Shown here: positions 1 to 7,386 of the stretch, piece after piece
Layout: each line of letters begins with the position of its first letter
Numbering within the stretch: the stretch's first letter is position 1
Source: Pseudomonadota bacterium
GTDB lineage: Bacteria; Pseudomonadota; Alphaproteobacteria; Rhizobiales; Xanthobacteraceae
DNA length: 39,534 nt
Reading direction: 5' to 3'
Assembly: GCA_023386635.1 (NCBI GenBank)
Contig: JAEWJH010000062.1
Coordinates: 1 to 39,534, forward strand
Notes under the pieces: model-generated
Database searches by the model: none
What the model was told of the DNA's origin: nothing
The model's input: only the letters and a program-made list of their open reading frames with translations
Translations under genes and position numbers: made by a program

Positions 1-348
1 CTGCCGGTCCAGATAGCGGCGGCGATCCTGCTCGTCGTCCGAGACCATCATCCGCCCGGACACGGAAATCCGCGCGCCCTGCAGCGGATCGCCGGCGCCG
101 GGCCGGCCGCGATCGTCGAGCAGCAGCGAAGCCCGAGGGTCCGCCAGCAGGTTCTGGGTGTGGATCGCGAGCCGCGACAGCAGCAGCAGCGGCGCGCCAT
201 CGGCAGCCGTCGCGACATTCACCAGCGAGCCGTAAGGATCGCCCGAACCGGGCCGCACCGTCGCCAAGGCTCCCGAGCGGGAGGCGCGCAACAGGGTTCG
301 CGCGGTCAGACGGGCATCGAAAGCGGGAGGCGGTGAAGCGTTGGACAT
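1..348 (-). CDS. HugZ-like pyridoxamine-phosphate-oxidase-fold protein (5' part only)
   Basis: This is the N-terminal 116 residues of a protein read leftward; it continues past the window edge. It begins MSNASPPPAFDARLTARTLL and goes on with RASRSGALATV, GDPYGSLVNVA and LLLLSRLAIHTQNLLADPRASLL. That is the start of the split-barrel FMN-binding fold of the pyridoxamine 5'-phosphate oxidase superfamily, in the HugZ/heme-utilisation branch. Known members bind heme or flavin and some degrade heme; which applies here cannot be decided without the C-terminal part. The start is the ATG at 346-348. The gene is divergent from chvI with 165 bp between the starts. Fold assignment is fairly secure, function is not. 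Confidence 0.75.
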   Translation of the reverse strand, partial: MSNASPPPAFDARLTARTLLRASRSGALATVRPGSGDPYGSLVNVATAADGAPLLLLSRLAIHTQNLLADPRASLLLDDRGRPGAGDPLQGARISVSGRMMVSDDEQDRRRYLDRQ

Positions 349-470
349 GACAGGCTCATTAACAAAACGGAACAAAAGCCGAAACCGCCGGCCTAGAGGG
401 TTGATTTAACAGCCAAAGCTCCTAGTTGTTGCAGGATAGTCACATTTCGGCCCACGTTTACGGGCTCATC

Positions 471-500
471 GGCGACGGAACCCGTCACCGCCTTTTTTTT
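471..500 (+). terminator. Hairpin plus T8 run in the chvI leader (terminator- or attenuator-like)
   Basis: A stem GACGG/CCGTC (474-478 with 482-486, loop AAC) is extended by GGC/GCC (471-473 with 490-492) across a 3-nt bulge. It is followed at once by eight T residues (493-500). The run ends 13 nt before the chvI start codon, so the element sits inside the leader and not after a gene. It may end an upstream transcript or attenuate chvI. The structure is seen; the role is inferred. Confidence 0.4.
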
Positions 501-513
501 AACAGGGGCATGT

Positions 514-1215
514 ATGCCGACCATCGCACTCGTCGACGACGACCGAAACATTCTCACATCGGTGTCGATCGCACTCGAAGCCGAGGGCTATCGCATCATG
601 ACCTACACCGACGGCTCGTCAGCGCTCGACGGCTTCAAGACCTCGCCGCCGGACCTCGCGATTCTCGACATCAAGATGCCGCGCATGGACGGCATGGAGA
701 CGCTGCGGCGTCTGCGCCAGAAGTCCGACGTGCCAGTGATCTTCCTCACGTCGAAGGACGAGGAGATCGACGAACTGTTCGGCCTGAAGATGGGTGCGGA
801 CGACTTCATCCGCAAACCGTTCTCGCAGCGGCTGCTGGTGGAGCGCGTCAAGGCCGTGCTGCGCCGCGGCTCGCCGAAGGACGCCACAGCGCCGAAGGAA
901 ACCGATACCGCCAAGCTTCTCGAGCGTGGCCATCTGCGCATGGACCCGGAGCGCCACACCTGCACCTGGAAGAACGAACCGGTGACGCTCACCGTCACCG
1001 AATTCCTCATCCTGCATGCGCTCGCGTCGCGACCCGGCGTAGTCAAGAGCCGCAATGCGCTGATGGATGCGGCCTATGACGACCAAGTGTATGTCGACGA
1101 CCGCACCATCGACAGCCACATCAAGCGGCTGCGCAAGAAGTTCAAGGTGGTGGACGACGACTTCGAAATGATCGAGACGCTTTACGGCGTCGGCTATCGT
1201 TTCAAGGAAGCCTGA
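514..1215 (+). CDS. chvI: Response regulator ChvI (OmpR/PhoB family)
   Basis: 233-aa DNA-binding response regulator. The receiver domain (about residues 3-118) has the acidic pocket DDD at 8-10, the phosphoacceptor Asp52 in LAILDIKMP, Thr79 and Lys101 (IRKPF). The C-terminal half (about 135-231) is an OmpR-type winged helix ending in the typical ETLYGVGYRF. In Rhizobiales ChvI is activated by the kinase ChvG and controls the response to acid and envelope stress, exopolysaccharide and host interaction. chvG, hprK, EIIA and HPr genes follow, which is the conserved order in this group. An ATG at 510 lies out of frame; the start at 514 follows AGGGG at 504-508. An unusual hairpin with eight T residues lies just upstream. 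Confidence 0.95.
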   Translation: MPTIALVDDDRNILTSVSIALEAEGYRIMTYTDGSSALDGFKTSPPDLAILDIKMPRMDGMETLRRLRQKSDVPVIFLTSKDEEIDELFGLKMGADDFIRKPFSQRLLVERVKAVLRRGSPKDATAPKETDTAKLLERGHLRMDPERHTCTWKNEPVTLTVTEFLILHALASRPGVVKSRNALMDAAYDDQVYVDDRTIDSHIKRLRKKFKVVDDDFEMIETLYGVGYRFKEA

Positions 1216-1266
1216 ACCCGGAAACCGAACACCGCGACACCGTCGCGCTGATTTGACAGGCCCCCC

Positions 1267-3048
1267 GTGCTCGACCGCACTACCGAGCGTGCCGGCGACA
1301 AGGTTGCTTCTTCATCCGACACGCCGGCTCCGAAGCGGCGGCGGTTTTACCGCCTTCGCCGCGTGCTGCATTTTCTCTCCGAGCACAGCTTTTCGTCGCT
1401 GACGCGGCGCATCGTCATCCTCAACTTCGTCGGCCTGTTCGCGCTCCTGGTCGGCATTCTCTATCTCTCGCAATTCCGCGCCGGCCTGATCGACGCGCGC
1501 GTGCAGAGCCTGCTGGTGCAGGGCGAGATCATTGCCGGCGCGATCGCGGCGTCGGCCACCATCGAAACCGACTCGCTCACCATCGACCCGGATAAACTGC
1601 TCGAACTGCAGGCCGGCGAAAGCTACGGCCCGACCGACGACCTTCTCTCCGGTCTCGATTTTCCGATCAATCCCGAGCGCGTCGCGCCGGTGCTGCGCCG
1701 CCTCGTCTCGCCGACCAAGACCCGCGCACGCATTTACGATCGCGAGGGCGACCTGCTGCTCGACAGCCGTAATCTCTACGGGCGCGGCGACGTGCTGCGG
1801 TTCGAACTGCCGCCGCCGACCGTGGAAAAGCCCGGTCTGGCGGAGCGCACCGTGATCGCCATCCGCCGCTGGCTCAGTCGCGGCGATCTGCCGGCCTATC
1901 GCGAACTCGGGCCCACCAACGGCAAGGGCTATGAGGAAGTCGCGCAGGCATTGAATGGCCTGCATTCCAGCATGGTGCGCATCAACGACCGCGGCGAGGT
2001 GATCGTGTCGGTCGCGGTGCCGGTGCAGCGTTTCCGCGCGGTGCGCGGCGTACTGATGCTGTCGACGCAAGGCGCCGACATCGACGACATGGTGCAGGCG
2101 GAACGGCTCGCCATCTTCAAGGTATTCCTTGTCGCCGCCGGCGTGATGTTCGTGCTGTCGCTCCTGCTCGCCGGCACCATCGCCGGACCGATGCGGCGGC
2201 TCGCCGACAGTGCCGAGCGCGTGCGCCGGCGCATCCGCTCGCGCGTCGAGATTCCCGACTTCACCAGCCGGCGCGACGAGATCGGCCATCTCTCTGGCAA
2301 TCTGCGCGCCATGACCGACGCGCTTTATACGCGGATCGAGGCGATCGAGAGCTTCGCCGCCGACGTTGCGCACGAATTGAAGAACCCGCTCACGTCGCTG
2401 CGTTCCGCGGTTGAGACGCTGCCGGTCGCCAAGACCGAGGACAGCCGCAGACGCTTGCTCGAGGTGATCCAGCACGACGTCAAGCGGCTCGACCGTCTGA
2501 TCACCGACATCTCCGACGCCAGCCGGCTCGACGCCGAACTGCAACGCAGCGACGCCGCGCCGGTCGACCTCCGCCGGCTGCTGCAAAGCCTCATCGCCAC
2601 CAGCAACGAGGTGCGCAGCACCGACAACGTCACCGTGTCGCTGCGCTTCGAGGGCGGTCCCAGGTTCGAGGTGAGCGGCCACGACCTGCGGCTCGGCCAG
2701 GTGGTCAGCAACCTGATCGACAACGCGCGCTCGTTCTCGCCGCCCGGCGGTTCGGTGCGCGTGCTGTGCCGGCGCGCGAAGAACGCGGTCGAGATCGTCG
2801 TCGACGATGACGGGCCGGGCGTGCCGGATGACGCGCGCGAACGGATCTTCGAGCGCTTCTACACCGACCGGCCGCATCAGGGCTTCGGCCAGAACTCCGG
2901 CCTCGGCCTGTCGATCTCCAAGCAGATCGTCGAGGTGCATGGCGGCCGGATCTGGGTCGAGAACCGCACCGGGCCGGCCGCGCCCGGCAGCGACGAGCCG
3001 CCACCCGTCACCGGCGCCCGCTTCATCGTCTCGCTTCCGGCCAGCTGA
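1267..3048 (+). CDS. chvG: Sensor histidine kinase ChvG
   Basis: 593-aa membrane histidine kinase, partner of ChvI. A basic N-terminal tail precedes a first membrane helix (about 47-67, IVILNFVGLFALLVGILYL). A periplasmic sensor region of about 210 residues follows, then a second helix (about 283-305), a HAMP linker and the catalytic core. The H box is VAHELKNPL with phosphoacceptor His369. The ATP-binding domain shows the N box (NLIDNARSF), G1 (DDDGPGVPDDARERIF) and G2 (GLGLSISKQIVEVHGG). The start codon is GTG, 51 nt after chvI. The stop codon abuts the hprK start with no spacing, so the two are translationally coupled. Length and context match the rhizobial ChvG/ExoS family. Confidence 0.94.
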   Translation: MLDRTTERAGDKVASSSDTPAPKRRRFYRLRRVLHFLSEHSFSSLTRRIVILNFVGLFALLVGILYLSQFRAGLIDARVQSLLVQGEIIAGAIAASATIETDSLTIDPDKLLELQAGESYGPTDDLLSGLDFPINPERVAPVLRRLVSPTKTRARIYDREGDLLLDSRNLYGRGDVLRFELPPPTVEKPGLAERTVIAIRRWLSRGDLPAYRELGPTNGKGYEEVAQALNGLHSSMVRINDRGEVIVSVAVPVQRFRAVRGVLMLSTQGADIDDMVQAERLAIFKVFLVAAGVMFVLSLLLAGTIAGPMRRLADSAERVRRRIRSRVEIPDFTSRRDEIGHLSGNLRAMTDALYTRIEAIESFAADVAHELKNPLTSLRSAVETLPVAKTEDSRRRLLEVIQHDVKRLDRLITDISDASRLDAELQRSDAAPVDLRRLLQSLIATSNEVRSTDNVTVSLRFEGGPRFEVSGHDLRLGQVVSNLIDNARSFSPPGGSVRVLCRRAKNAVEIVVDDDGPGVPDDARERIFERFYTDRPHQGFGQNSGLGLSISKQIVEVHGGRIWVENRTGPAAPGSDEPPPVTGARFIVSLPAS

Positions 3049-3489
3049 ATGAGCGACGCCACCATCCATGCCGGCGCGGTCGTGACCGGCGCGACCGCCG
3101 TGCTGATCCTCGGTGCTTCCGGGTCCGGCAAGTCGCGCCTCGCCCTGGCGCTGCTTGATGCCGCCACGGCCGGTCTGCTGCCGTTCGCCCGGCTGGTAGC
3201 GGACGACCGGGCTCTGCTCGAGGGCCGGAACGGCCGCCTGCTGGTGCGCCCGGCCCCGGCGCTGGCCGGCCTGATCGAACTGCGCGGCGTGGGTCTGCTG
3301 CGTTTTCCCCATGAACCCGTGGCGCAGGTCGGACTGGCCGTCATGCTGGGAGAAACGGGTGACCGATTACCGGAAACAAACGCTTTCTGGGTTCATGATG
3401 TTAAAATACCATATCTCGGCTGCCCACCGGGGGTGGACCCGCTGCCCCTTCTGCTCGGCCGCCTGCGCGGCGATGCCGCAGCCAATTGA
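3049..3489 (+). CDS. hprK: HPr kinase/phosphorylase, short alphaproteobacterial form
   Basis: 146-aa protein holding only the catalytic domain of HPr kinase. The Firmicutes enzyme is about 310 residues; the N-terminal domain is absent here, as is usual in alphaproteobacteria. The P-loop GASGSGKS is at residues 22-29, and GLIELRGVGL matches the HprK family signature. Known relatives phosphorylate a serine of HPr using ATP and reverse the reaction with phosphate. The target HPr is encoded 700 bp downstream. The ATG directly follows the chvG stop. About 270 bp without a recognised gene separate it from the EIIA gene; that stretch contains a TATATAAC motif at 3651 but no convincing promoter. Confidence 0.9.
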   Translation: MSDATIHAGAVVTGATAVLILGASGSGKSRLALALLDAATAGLLPFARLVADDRALLEGRNGRLLVRPAPALAGLIELRGVGLLRFPHEPVAQVGLAVMLGETGDRLPETNAFWVHDVKIPYLGCPPGVDPLPLLLGRLRGDAAAN

Positions 3490-3757
3490 CCCGGCGCTGT
3501 ACCTGGGCTACGTGCCCGCGCTCATGCGGAAGGATCATCTCCTTGCCCGCTCGCTGGTTAACGAACGCCTGTTCTGAGCTTTCCCATCCCCGCCGGACAC
3601 GTCGAGCACAGCCTTGGTCGCACCTTCTCGCAGTGCAACAACTTCCACACTATATAACGACAGCGCCCCTTGCCCGGGCCCGGAAGAGCAGACTCAATGT
3701 GACGCCTTTCGCGCGGTGGAAGCCGTTCCGGCGGCTTTGGCCCGCGAGGAGTTTCGG

Positions 3758-4159
3758 ATGATTGGCCTCGTACTGGTAACCCACGGACATCTGGCGACCG
3801 AATTCCGTTCGGCGCTGGAGCATGTGGTGGGCCCGCAAAAACAACTCGAGACGGTGACCATCGGCCCCGACGACGACGTCGAGCAGGCCCGCAAGGACAT
3901 CGTCGCCGCCGTGCAGCGCGTCGACAGCGGCGAGGGTGTCGTAATCCTCACCGACATGTTCGGCGGCACGCCGTCGAACCTCGCGATCTCGGTGATGAGC
4001 CAGCCCAAGGTCGAGGTGCTGGCCGGCATCAACCTGCCGATGCTGATCAAGCTCGCCAAGGTGCGCGAGACCTGCCCGCTGCAGGACGCGGTGAACGCCG
4101 CGCAGGAAGCGGGCCGCAAATACTGCACCATCGCCAGCCGGGTCCTCACCGGCAAATGA
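3758..4159 (+). CDS. PTS EIIA component, mannose (ManX/EIIA-Man) family
   Basis: 133-aa cytoplasmic phosphotransferase protein. The N-terminus MIGLVLVTHGHLA contains the phosphorylatable His9 of the EIIA-Man fold, and DMFGGTPSNLA is the other family hallmark. No EIIB, EIIC or EIID sugar permease gene is nearby. In Hyphomicrobiales this protein belongs to a regulatory PTS that signals but does not import sugar. The start ATG at 3758 is preceded by AGGAG at 3747-3751; a longer in-frame extension upstream to 3614 is of low complexity and lacks family similarity. The stop overlaps the HPr start by four bases (ATGA), so the genes are coupled. Confidence 0.92.
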   Translation: MIGLVLVTHGHLATEFRSALEHVVGPQKQLETVTIGPDDDVEQARKDIVAAVQRVDSGEGVVILTDMFGGTPSNLAISVMSQPKVEVLAGINLPMLIKLAKVRETCPLQDAVNAAQEAGRKYCTIASRVLTGK

Positions 4160-4476
4160 GCGACGCGGCGCCCACCAGCCAGCCCAACGCTGATGGGCCC
4201 ACCGGGCCTTTGACCCGCGAGTTGCAGATCGTCAACAAGAAGGGCCTGCACGCCCGCGCCTCGGCGAAATTCGTGCAATGCGTCGAGCGTTTCGAATCGC
4301 AGGTGACCGTGACCCGCGCCAACGAAACGGTGGGCGGGACGTCGATCATGGGTCTGATGATGCTGGCGGCTGCGCCGGGAACCACCATCACCGTGGTCGC
4401 CCAGGGCAAGGACGCCGCCCAAGCCATGGATGCCATCGCCGCGCTGGTGGCGGGACGCTTCGGCGAAGAAGAATAA
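4156..4476 (+). CDS. ptsH: Phosphocarrier protein HPr
   Basis: 106-aa HPr with about 18 extra N-terminal residues compared with the classical 85-90 aa protein. The active-site loop NKKGLHARASAKF contains His32, which receives phosphate from enzyme I. GGTSIMGLMML contains Ser62, the likely site for the kinase encoded by hprK. The C-terminus ends within the last helix of the fold. It is the last gene of the chvI-chvG-hprK-EIIA-ptsH run; the next gene, ahcY, starts 88 bp on. Enzyme I (ptsP type) is not in the window. The alternative use of the internal serine for regulation is known from the family, not visible here. Confidence 0.93.
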   Translation: MSDAAPTSQPNADGPTGPLTRELQIVNKKGLHARASAKFVQCVERFESQVTVTRANETVGGTSIMGLMMLAAAPGTTITVVAQGKDAAQAMDAIAALVAGRFGEEE

Positions 4477-4564
4477 CGCGCCCCCACGGCGTTGCAGCGC
4501 TAACGCTGCTTTGTTATGACGCTTTTGAAATTTTCCCCGACAAGTCGTGCTGGATAGGAGCGTC

Positions 4565-6004
4565 ATGACCGCAGCCGTAAAAACGTCCGACAAGACGAAA
4601 GCCACCGAATACATCGTCGCGGACATCGGCCTCGCCGAATTCGGCCGCAAGGAGCTTTCGCTCGCCGAAACCGAGATGCCCGGCCTGATGGCCACGCGCG
4701 AGGAATACGGCCCGAAGCAGCCGCTCAAGGGCGCGCGCATCGCCGGCTCGCTGCACATGACGATCCAGACCGGCGTGCTGATCGAGACGCTGAAGGCGCT
4801 CGGCGCCGACATCCGCTGGGTGTCGTGCAACATCTATTCGACCCAGGATCACGCAGCCGCGGCGATCGCCGCAGCCGGCATTCCGGTGTTCGCCGTCAAG
4901 GGCGAGACGCTGAAGGATTACTGGGACTACACCGCCAAGCTGTTCGACTGGCACGGCGGCGGCCATCCGAACATGATCCTCGACGACGGCGGCGATGCGA
5001 CCATGTACGTCCATCTCGGCCTGCGCGCCGAGAAGGGCGACACCGCGTTCCTCGACAAGCCGGGTTCGGAAGAAGAGGAAGTGTTCTTCGCACTGCTCAA
5101 GAAGCAGCTCAAGGAAAAGCCGAAGGGCTACTTCCAGGCGATCGCCGACAGCATCAAGGGCGTCTCGGAAGAGACCACCACCGGCGTGCATCGTCTCTAC
5201 GACATGCAGAAGGCCGGCACGCTGCTGTGGCCGGCGATCAACGTCAACGACTCGGTCACCAAGTCGAAATTCGACAACCTCTATGGCTGCCGTGAATCGC
5301 TGGTGGACGGCATCCGCCGCGGCACCGACGTGATGATGTCCGGCAAGGTGGCGATGGTCGCCGGCTTCGGCGACGTCGGCAAGGGCTCGGCCGCGTCGCT
5401 GCGTCAGGCCGGCTGCCGCGTGATGGTCTCCGAGATCGATCCGATCTGCGCGCTGCAGGCGGCGATGGAAGGCTATCAGGTGGTGACCATGGAAGACGCG
5501 GCGCCGATCGCCGACATCTTCGTCACCGCCACCGGCAACAAGGACATCATCACGATCGAGCACATGCGCGCGATGAAGGATCGCGCCATCGTCTGCAACA
5601 TCGGCCACTTCGACAACGAGATTCAGATCGCGTCGCTGAAGAACCTGAAGTGGACCAATATCAAGCCGCAGGTCGACGAGATCACGTTCCCGGACGGCCA
5701 CCGCATCATCATGCTGTCGGAAGGCCGCCTGGTGAATCTCGGCAATGCCATGGGCCATCCGTCGTTCGTGATGTCGGCGTCGTTCACCAACCAGACGCTG
5801 GCGCAGATCGAGCTGTTCGCCAACAACAAGGACGGCAAGTACAAGAAGGAAGTCTATGTGCTGCCGAAGTCGCTCGACGAGAAGGTCGCGCGGCTGCATC
5901 TCGCCAAGATCGGCGTGAAGCTCACCGAGCTGCGCAAGGATCAGGCCGACTATATCGGCGTGAAGCCGGAAGGCCCGTACAAGGCCGATCATTACCGCTA
6001 CTGA
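4565..6004 (+). CDS. ahcY: Adenosylhomocysteinase
   Basis: 479-aa S-adenosyl-L-homocysteine hydrolase, a cytoplasmic NAD-dependent enzyme that splits SAH into adenosine and homocysteine in the methyl cycle. Seen are SLHMTIQTGVLIETLKALGA, the substrate-binding CNIYSTQDHAAAA, the dinucleotide-binding GFGDVGKGSAA and the C-terminal KADHYRY with its cofactor-contacting lysine and tyrosine. The length fits the bacterial form, which has an insertion relative to the animal enzyme. The ATG at 4565 follows GGAG at 4557-4560. A 9-bp stem terminator lies 25 bp after the stop, so the gene ends its transcription unit. The 88-bp leader was inspected for a SAH riboswitch and none was recognised. Confidence 0.97.
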   Translation: MTAAVKTSDKTKATEYIVADIGLAEFGRKELSLAETEMPGLMATREEYGPKQPLKGARIAGSLHMTIQTGVLIETLKALGADIRWVSCNIYSTQDHAAAAIAAAGIPVFAVKGETLKDYWDYTAKLFDWHGGGHPNMILDDGGDATMYVHLGLRAEKGDTAFLDKPGSEEEEVFFALLKKQLKEKPKGYFQAIADSIKGVSEETTTGVHRLYDMQKAGTLLWPAINVNDSVTKSKFDNLYGCRESLVDGIRRGTDVMMSGKVAMVAGFGDVGKGSAASLRQAGCRVMVSEIDPICALQAAMEGYQVVTMEDAAPIADIFVTATGNKDIITIEHMRAMKDRAIVCNIGHFDNEIQIASLKNLKWTNIKPQVDEITFPDGHRIIMLSEGRLVNLGNAMGHPSFVMSASFTNQTLAQIELFANNKDGKYKKEVYVLPKSLDEKVARLHLAKIGVKLTELRKDQADYIGVKPEGPYKADHYRY

Positions 6005-6028
6005 GTTTATCACCCATCGCGTGACAAT

Positions 6029-6057
6029 CGGCCGGGCCAGCGCCCGGCCGTTTTGTT
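6029..6057 (+). terminator. Intrinsic terminator after ahcY
   Basis: A perfect 9-bp GC stem (CGGCCGGGC at 6029-6037 with GCCCGGCCG at 6042-6050, loop CAGC) is followed by TTTTGTT. Its position 25 bp after the ahcY stop supports rho-independent termination. Confidence 0.85.
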
Positions 6058-6087
6058 GTTGGGAGATGGCTCATGGTGGTCTCTCCC

Positions 6088-6174
6088 GTCATGCGCGGAC
6101 TTGTCCCGCGCATCCCGCTTAGGGCGGCCCTGCGCTCACCTCATCGAGATGGTCGGGACAAGCCCGGCCATGAC
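6088..6174. repeat. Palindromic intergenic repeat, copy 1
   Basis: An 87-bp non-coding element bounded by GTCATG at the left and CATGAC at the right. It has the inner motifs GCGCGGACTTGTCCCGCGC and GGGACAAGCCCGGCCATGAC. The same terminal motifs bound a second element at 20276-20394. Such GTCATG..GGGACAAGCCCGGCCATGAC sequences look like the dispersed palindromic repeats often seen between genes in Bradyrhizobiaceae. The rest of the 6058-6233 interval holds nothing else I recognise. Confidence 0.55.
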
Positions 6175-6233
6175 GTGTTGAGAATCGTGCCCTCTCTCGG
6201 AGCCCATCTTCCGACGGATGCGCGACACACCTG

Positions 6234-6878
6234 TCAGAACGCGTCTTTCTGCGTGCTCGGATCGGCCTTCTTGAACGCCTCGTGCTGCAGGCAGCGTTCC
6301 GCGATCGCCGTGACCAGCGGATAGGGACTGAGATCGCAGTCGAACCGCTGCGCATTGGCGACCTGCGGCACCAGGCAGATATCCGCCATGGTGATGCTGT
6401 CGCCGTAGCAGTATTGGCCGGCGAGGCCCGAGCGCTTCATGTAGTCCTCGAGGCCGGTGAACCCTTCCTTGATCCAGTGGGCGTACCAGGCCTTGGTCGC
6501 GGCCTCGTCGGCGCCGAACTGCGCCTTGATGTGCTTGAGCACCCGCACATTGTTGAGCGGGTGCATCTCGCAGCCGATGATCTGCGACACCGCCCGCACA
6601 TAGGAGCGGGCGTGGATGTCCTTCGGGATCAGCGGCGGATTCGGATAGGCCTCATCCAGATATTCGATGATCGCCATCGACTGGATGTAGGAGTGGTCGC
6701 CATCGATCAGCAGCGGCACCAGCCCCTGCGGATTGAGCTTGGTGAAGGCCGGGTCGCGATGCTCCATCTTCGGCAGGCTGACGTAGTGGGGCTCGTAGTC
6801 GAGCCCCTTGTAGTTCAGCGCGATCCGCAGGCGGAACGAGGTCGAGGACCGGAAGAAGGTGTAGAGATGGCGAGACAC
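6234..6878 (-). CDS. Zeta-class glutathione S-transferase (maleylpyruvate/maleylacetoacetate isomerase-like)
   Basis: 214-aa GST. The N-terminal thioredoxin-like domain (about 1-85) starts LYTFFRSSTSFRLRIALNYKGL, which is the zeta-class signature; the cysteine common in that motif is Thr13 here. NPQGLVPLLIDG and SMAIIEYLDE form the glutathione site. The helical domain carries YCYGDSITMADICLVPQ. Zeta-class enzymes isomerise maleylacetoacetate (tyrosine route) or maleylpyruvate (gentisate route) with glutathione. The adjacent oxygenase resembles salicylate 5-hydroxylase, whose product is gentisate, so a maleylpyruvate isomerase role is attractive. No gentisate dioxygenase or fumarylpyruvase is in the window. 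Start is GTG at 6876-6878, 18 nt after the preceding gene of the same operon. Confidence 0.85.
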   Translation of the reverse strand: MSRHLYTFFRSSTSFRLRIALNYKGLDYEPHYVSLPKMEHRDPAFTKLNPQGLVPLLIDGDHSYIQSMAIIEYLDEAYPNPPLIPKDIHARSYVRAVSQIIGCEMHPLNNVRVLKHIKAQFGADEAATKAWYAHWIKEGFTGLEDYMKRSGLAGQYCYGDSITMADICLVPQVANAQRFDCDLSPYPLVTAIAERCLQHEAFKKADPSTQKDAF

Positions 6879-6896
6879 GATGCTTAAATCCGCAGC

Positions 6897-7265
6897 TTAA
6901 CCCGCGGCCTTCTGCAAGATTTCGTCGGGGGTGGAGGACACCACCTCGACATATTTCGGCACGAACTTACCACCTTCGATGTATTTGATGAACTCCGGCT
7001 TGATCTGCTCGGCCAGAATCTTGCGGATCTTGGCGTGCTCCTCGATGTCCGCCCATTCGGCGATCAGATAGAAGCGCTGCGGGTCCTCGGTATCGCGGCA
7101 CAGGACTCCGTCCTTCACCTGCGCCGACGATTTGTGCATCGGGTTGATGTCGGAATAATCGAACGTCTCGAAGGATTTGATGAACTCGGCCTCATGACCC
7201 GCTTTCACGCGGAAGTCATAGATGTGCAAGAAATTTCCTTTCGTCGCGATCGGTTCCTGCGCCAT
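6897..7265 (-). CDS. Small antibiotic-biosynthesis-monooxygenase (ABM)-like alpha-beta barrel protein
   Basis: 122-aa protein. After a short lead it shows FLHIYDFRVKAGHEAEFIKSFETF, a central RDTEDPQRFYLIAEWADIEEHAKIR, and a second helix and strand. This is the ferredoxin-like fold of dimeric ABM/Dabb proteins, some of which oxygenate aromatic compounds without cofactors while others only bind ligands. It is first in a two-gene operon with the zeta GST and divergent from the oxygenase gene, 121 bp away, so it likely serves the same aromatic substrate. The ATG at 7263-7265 has AAAGGG six bases upstream. Exact activity cannot be stated. Confidence 0.65.
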   Translation of the reverse strand: MAQEPIATKGNFLHIYDFRVKAGHEAEFIKSFETFDYSDINPMHKSSAQVKDGVLCRDTEDPQRFYLIAEWADIEEHAKIRKILAEQIKPEFIKYIEGGKFVPKYVEVVSSTPDEILQKAAG

Positions 7266-7295
7266 GGCAAAGCCCTTTCCTGTGTTGTCGTCGGG

Positions 7296-7310
7296 ATAAT
7301 ATGAGGTTAT
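7296..7310. promoter_or_regulatory. Possible LysR-type box between the divergent aromatic operons
   Basis: ATAA-N7-TTAT in the 121-bp divergent spacer has the T-N11-A dyad form bound by LysR-type regulators. No LysR gene is in the window and the motif is short and AT-rich, so this is only a candidate. Confidence 0.25.
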
Positions 7311-7386
7311 ACTGACGATCTGCTCAACGCAATATCCGCCTCGCCCTATTCCCTGTCGAGCCGGATAGGATCAGGATGTTACCGCG

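Noticed and set aside
1312..3312. A 666-codon open frame antisense to chvG
   Set aside because: It mirrors the high-GC codon pattern of chvG and hprK, has no recognisable domain and contains His/Arg/Gln-rich low-complexity sequence typical of shadow frames.
3490..3757. A small gene between hprK and the EIIA gene, or an N-terminal extension of EIIA from 3614
   Set aside because: The frames have no family similarity, and EIIA has a proper ribosome site and the family-typical N-terminus at 3758.
4477..4564. SAH or SAM riboswitch before ahcY
   Set aside because: The 88-bp leader shows no conserved aptamer core I can recognise and no terminator; a covariance-model search would settle it.
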